From Parachlamydia sp. (GTDB lineage: Bacteria; Chlamydiota; Chlamydiia; Chlamydiales; Parachlamydiaceae), in contig JAJTHR010000246.1 in assembly GCA_021298935.1 (NCBI GenBank), positions 1 to 7,355 on the forward strand: a stretch of 7,355 bases of DNA, read 5' to 3'. This document shows, piece by piece, positions 5,905-7,355 of this stretch. Positions within the stretch are counted from its first letter, which is position 1; every line of letters starts with the position of its first letter. The notes beneath the pieces were generated by a model. It did no database searches. It saw only the letters and a program-made list of their open reading frames with translations, and was not told the DNA's origin. Made by a program: the position numbers and the translations under genes.

Positions 5905-6614
5905 CGCTAAGAGCCATTTATTACGACACGGAAACAACAGGCGTTAAGGCTGACAGGGATCGAATCATTGAAATCGCTGCCTATGATCCCTTGCTTGATA
6001 AGAGGTTTGAGAGCTTTGTCAATCCCGGGCTCCCCATCCCACCGGAAGCCACAGCCATTCACAAAATCACCGATGACATGGTGGCAGAAGCCCCCTCGTT
6101 TGCGCAAGTGGGAGCCGATTTTATCGAATTTTGCGACGGGGATGTTGTGTTGATTGCCCATAATAACGATGGGTTTGATATTCATTTTTTACGCAATGAG
6201 TTTGGTCGCCACCAGGTGGCCATGCCGGCCCATTGGAAATTTTTGGATACACTCAAATGGGCACGTCGCTACCGTGGAGATTTACCCCGTCATTCATTGC
6301 AGTTTTTGCGTGAAATTTATGGGATTGAGGCCAATAATGCCCACCGGGCTCTTGATGATGTGATTGTACTGCATCAGGTCTTCAGCCATATGATCGATGA
6401 CCTTGCCATTCATGAAGTCTATGAAATGATGAACCGTGGAAGAACTTTGCAGCATATGCCATTTGGTAAACATCAGGGGCAGCCTCTTTCACAAATTCCC
6501 CGCCATTATGTCACTTGGCTTGCATCCAACGGAGTTTTCGAAAAACCAGAAAACCAAGAACTCAAAGAAAGTTTTGCCAAATTGGGTCTGCTTGAAACAG
6601 CCGGTGCAGTCTAG
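5901..6614 (+). CDS. DnaQ-like DEDDh 3'-5' exonuclease with C-terminal DUF3820-like domain
   Basis: The protein has 237 residues. The exonuclease domain spans about 4-165: Exo I is YYDTETTG with Asp9 and Glu11, Exo II is IAHNNDGFDIHFL with Asp93, and Exo III is HRALDDV with His148 and Asp153, so the DEDDh metal-binding set is complete. Residues about 185-230 (MPFGKHQGQPLSQIPRHYV, then WLASNGVF) form a DUF3820-like domain often found attached to such nucleases. This is shorter than, and different in its tail from, the replicative epsilon subunit, so a repair or RNA/DNA trimming role is likelier than proofreading. It is the last gene of the plus-strand cluster, overlapping the chaperone-like gene by four bases. 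I see no GC-rich terminator after it. Confidence 0.92.
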   Translation: MTLRAIYYDTETTGVKADRDRIIEIAAYDPLLDKRFESFVNPGLPIPPEATAIHKITDDMVAEAPSFAQVGADFIEFCDGDVVLIAHNNDGFDIHFLRNEFGRHQVAMPAHWKFLDTLKWARRYRGDLPRHSLQFLREIYGIEANNAHRALDDVIVLHQVFSHMIDDLAIHEVYEMMNRGRTLQHMPFGKHQGQPLSQIPRHYVTWLASNGVFEKPENQELKESFAKLGLLETAGAV

Positions 6615-6766
6615 CGCGTGTCTTGGAATTGGTAATTAATCTATTACTACAACAATCTTTGTAATAATTTATAATAAAAAGATGTAATAAAATAAAACTA
6701 AAACAAATAATCACACACTGTTTTTTTTGAAAACATAATTGATTTTTTAGTGAAATTTACATATTA
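6615..6766. other. AT-rich non-coding stretch after the exonuclease gene
   Basis: No credible coding frame is seen. The stretch is strongly AT-rich, with runs of A and T and a T8 run at 6721-6728, and ends at the left target duplication of the MITE. Apart from the hairpin at 6643-6668 I see nothing organised in it. Confidence 0.6.
6643..6668. terminator. AT-rich hairpin, weak terminator candidate for the plus-strand cluster
   Basis: ATTACTACAA and TTGTAATAAT form a 10-bp stem with one mismatch around the loop CAATCT, 28 bases after the exonuclease stop. The stem is AT-rich and has no U-tract directly after it, so intrinsic termination would be inefficient. The MITE hairpin about 100 bases further on may do the job instead. 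Confidence 0.3.
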
Positions 6767-6927
6767 ACCTGAGTTTGGAGTTTCTCTGCCTGAAAGTTAG
6801 GTAGATTGTGAGATAGCTGGAAAAAATTTCATCGAAGGCAATAGTTTTAACTATTGTCAAGATGAAATTTCTTTTCAGATGGCCGCAAGATGCCTAAATT
6901 TCAGGCAGAGAAACTCCAAACTCAGGT
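6767..6927. mobile_element. 161-bp MITE with perfect 29-bp terminal inverted repeats
   Basis: The left end (6767-6795, starting ACCTGAGTTTGG) is the exact reverse complement of the right end (6899-6927). The element is flanked by the direct repeat TATTA at 6762-6766 and 6928-6932, a 5-bp target-site duplication. There is no coding frame inside. The interior is itself palindromic: AAATTTCATC (6824-6833) pairs with GATGAAATTT (6861-6870), and CAATAGT (6839-6845) pairs with ACTATTG (6850-6856) around a 4-base loop. Nearly the whole element can therefore fold into one long hairpin. This is a non-autonomous element mobilised by a transposase elsewhere in the genome; I cannot name the parent family. 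Its inverted repeats differ from the nearby IS end at 6957. Confidence 0.92.
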
Positions 6928-6956
6928 TATTAACTATGATTTCAAAACATATTAAT

Positions 6957-7216
6957 GGCCTTGTTGCGCAATAGGCCTCACAGCATAGATGATGTAGTTC
7001 ATCTGCTCAAATGTTAATTCCCCCCATCCCATCGATCCTTAGGCAACTTCAAATACCCAGTCAAATCTTGGCATGTCTAATTTATTCATCTTATTGACTA
7101 CCATACACTTACAAATAGACTCTGTTTTCTGAGGTCCCATCGAACGAGCTTTTAATCTCCCTCCAAGCATCCTTTTAATTCTAAACATTGCTGTCTCGGC
7201 CAACGATCTTTCATAG
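6957..7216 (-). mobile_element. 3' end of an IS5-family insertion sequence
   Basis: GGCCTTGTTGCGCA at 6957 looks like the terminal inverted repeat of an IS5-group element (compare the GGCTTTGTTGAATAA ends of IS903 relatives). It is followed inward by the tail of a transposase on the minus strand. The other end of the element is not visible. At 7217 the sequence passes into the 139-bp repeat, so the IS is truncated, or continues in altered form outside the window. The terminal repeat call rests on resemblance only, with no second end to compare. Confidence 0.65.
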
Positions 7217-7269
7217 TAATACCATTTCCCGAAATTAAAATCATAAATTTGACTTGTGATCACCTTCAT
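7039..7269 (-). pseudogene. Truncated IS5-family transposase, C-terminal fragment
   Basis: The 76-codon frame contains YYYERSLAETAMFRIKRMLGG, KARS, QKTES and NKMNKLDMP. This is the conserved C-terminal part of IS5-type DDE transposases, including the ERSLAETAMFR helix with the third catalytic Glu. The first two catalytic Asp residues, and some 200-250 residues, are missing. The first 17 codons (MKVITSQIYDFNFGKWY) lie inside the 139-bp repeat, and upstream the frame meets a stop at once, so an intact protein cannot be made here. Some or all of those 17 codons may not belong to the transposase, making this a chimeric frame. It is inactive as a transposase. Confidence 0.85.
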
Positions 7270-7355
7270 CTTTAAAAGATCTCTCCTTGTTGATATTCAA
7301 AGATATCAACTTCGAAAAGATCTTTTAAATCTGAAGCGCTGACAAGCCAACTTTA
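7217..7355 (-). repeat. Right copy of the 139-bp terminal inverted repeat
   Basis: This is the perfect reverse complement of bases 1-139, including the hairpin (7271-7329 here) and the ATG of the short frame at 7269. Here the repeat joins the transposase tail in frame at 7216/7217, whereas in the left copy it joins unrelated DNA. Zero divergence between copies means recent duplication, gene conversion, or repeat collapse in assembly. Confidence 0.95.

Noticed and set aside
6762..7355. MITE and IS5 remnant as two ends of the same element
   Set aside because: Their terminal sequences differ (ACCTGAGTTTGG versus GGCCTTGTTGCGCA), and the MITE has its own complete pair of ends and target duplication.
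1..7355. Defence system, CRISPR array or phage cluster
   Set aside because: There are no regularly spaced repeats, no cas, restriction, toxin or phage structural motifs, and no tRNA or rRNA. The DnaQ-like nuclease alone is not evidence for defence.

Overview
The window looks like part of a low-to-moderate GC bacterial chromosome. I infer a member of the Chlamydiota, probably an amoeba-associated Parachlamydia-like lineage. The main support is the pair at 5425-6614: a small type III secretion chaperone-like protein overlapping a DnaQ-type exonuclease, which matches my recollection of the CT260-CT261 order in Chlamydia trachomatis. A FliO-like protein, small lipoproteins and abundant IS/MITE debris also fit. 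The assignment is from memory of families, not from a search.

Layout. Positions 1-139 and 7217-7355 are perfect inverted copies of one 139-bp repeat, which contains a long hairpin and a short reading frame. From 4688 down to 196, five genes on the minus strand form one tightly packed operon with overlapping or abutting ends. In transcription order they are a HAD phosphatase, a Nudix-FolB/FolX fusion, a FolM/PTR1-like short-chain reductase, an unrecognised protein with a likely alpha/alpha-toroid plus beta-sandwich architecture, and a lipoprotein with a possible permuted NlpC/P60-like fold. Divergent from these, across a 57-bp gap, run four plus-strand genes: a FliO-like membrane protein preceded by a ten-codon leader frame, a 51-codon lipoprotein, the secretion chaperone-like gene, and a DnaQ-type exonuclease with a C-terminal DUF3820-like domain. 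From 6615 to the right end the DNA is non-genic or mobile. It holds an AT-rich hairpin, a 161-bp MITE with perfect 29-bp terminal inverted repeats and a 5-bp target duplication, then the 3' end of an IS5-family element whose transposase is truncated and joined to the 139-bp repeat.

How the genes may work together. The first three minus-strand genes fit one pathway: removal of phosphates from dihydroneopterin triphosphate (Nudix and HAD), aldolase or epimerase chemistry on the pterin (FolB/FolX domain), and pterin reduction (TGGAKRLG-type reductase, as in FolM and PTR1). Covalent fusion of the Nudix and FolB/FolX domains strengthens this. The operon could therefore be a compact dihydroneopterin or tetrahydromonapterin module. 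The plus-strand cluster points to protein secretion and the envelope, with the exonuclease as a co-transcribed passenger. The inverted repeats at both ends could allow the gene block to invert by recombination, or they may simply be the repeat at which an assembly stopped.
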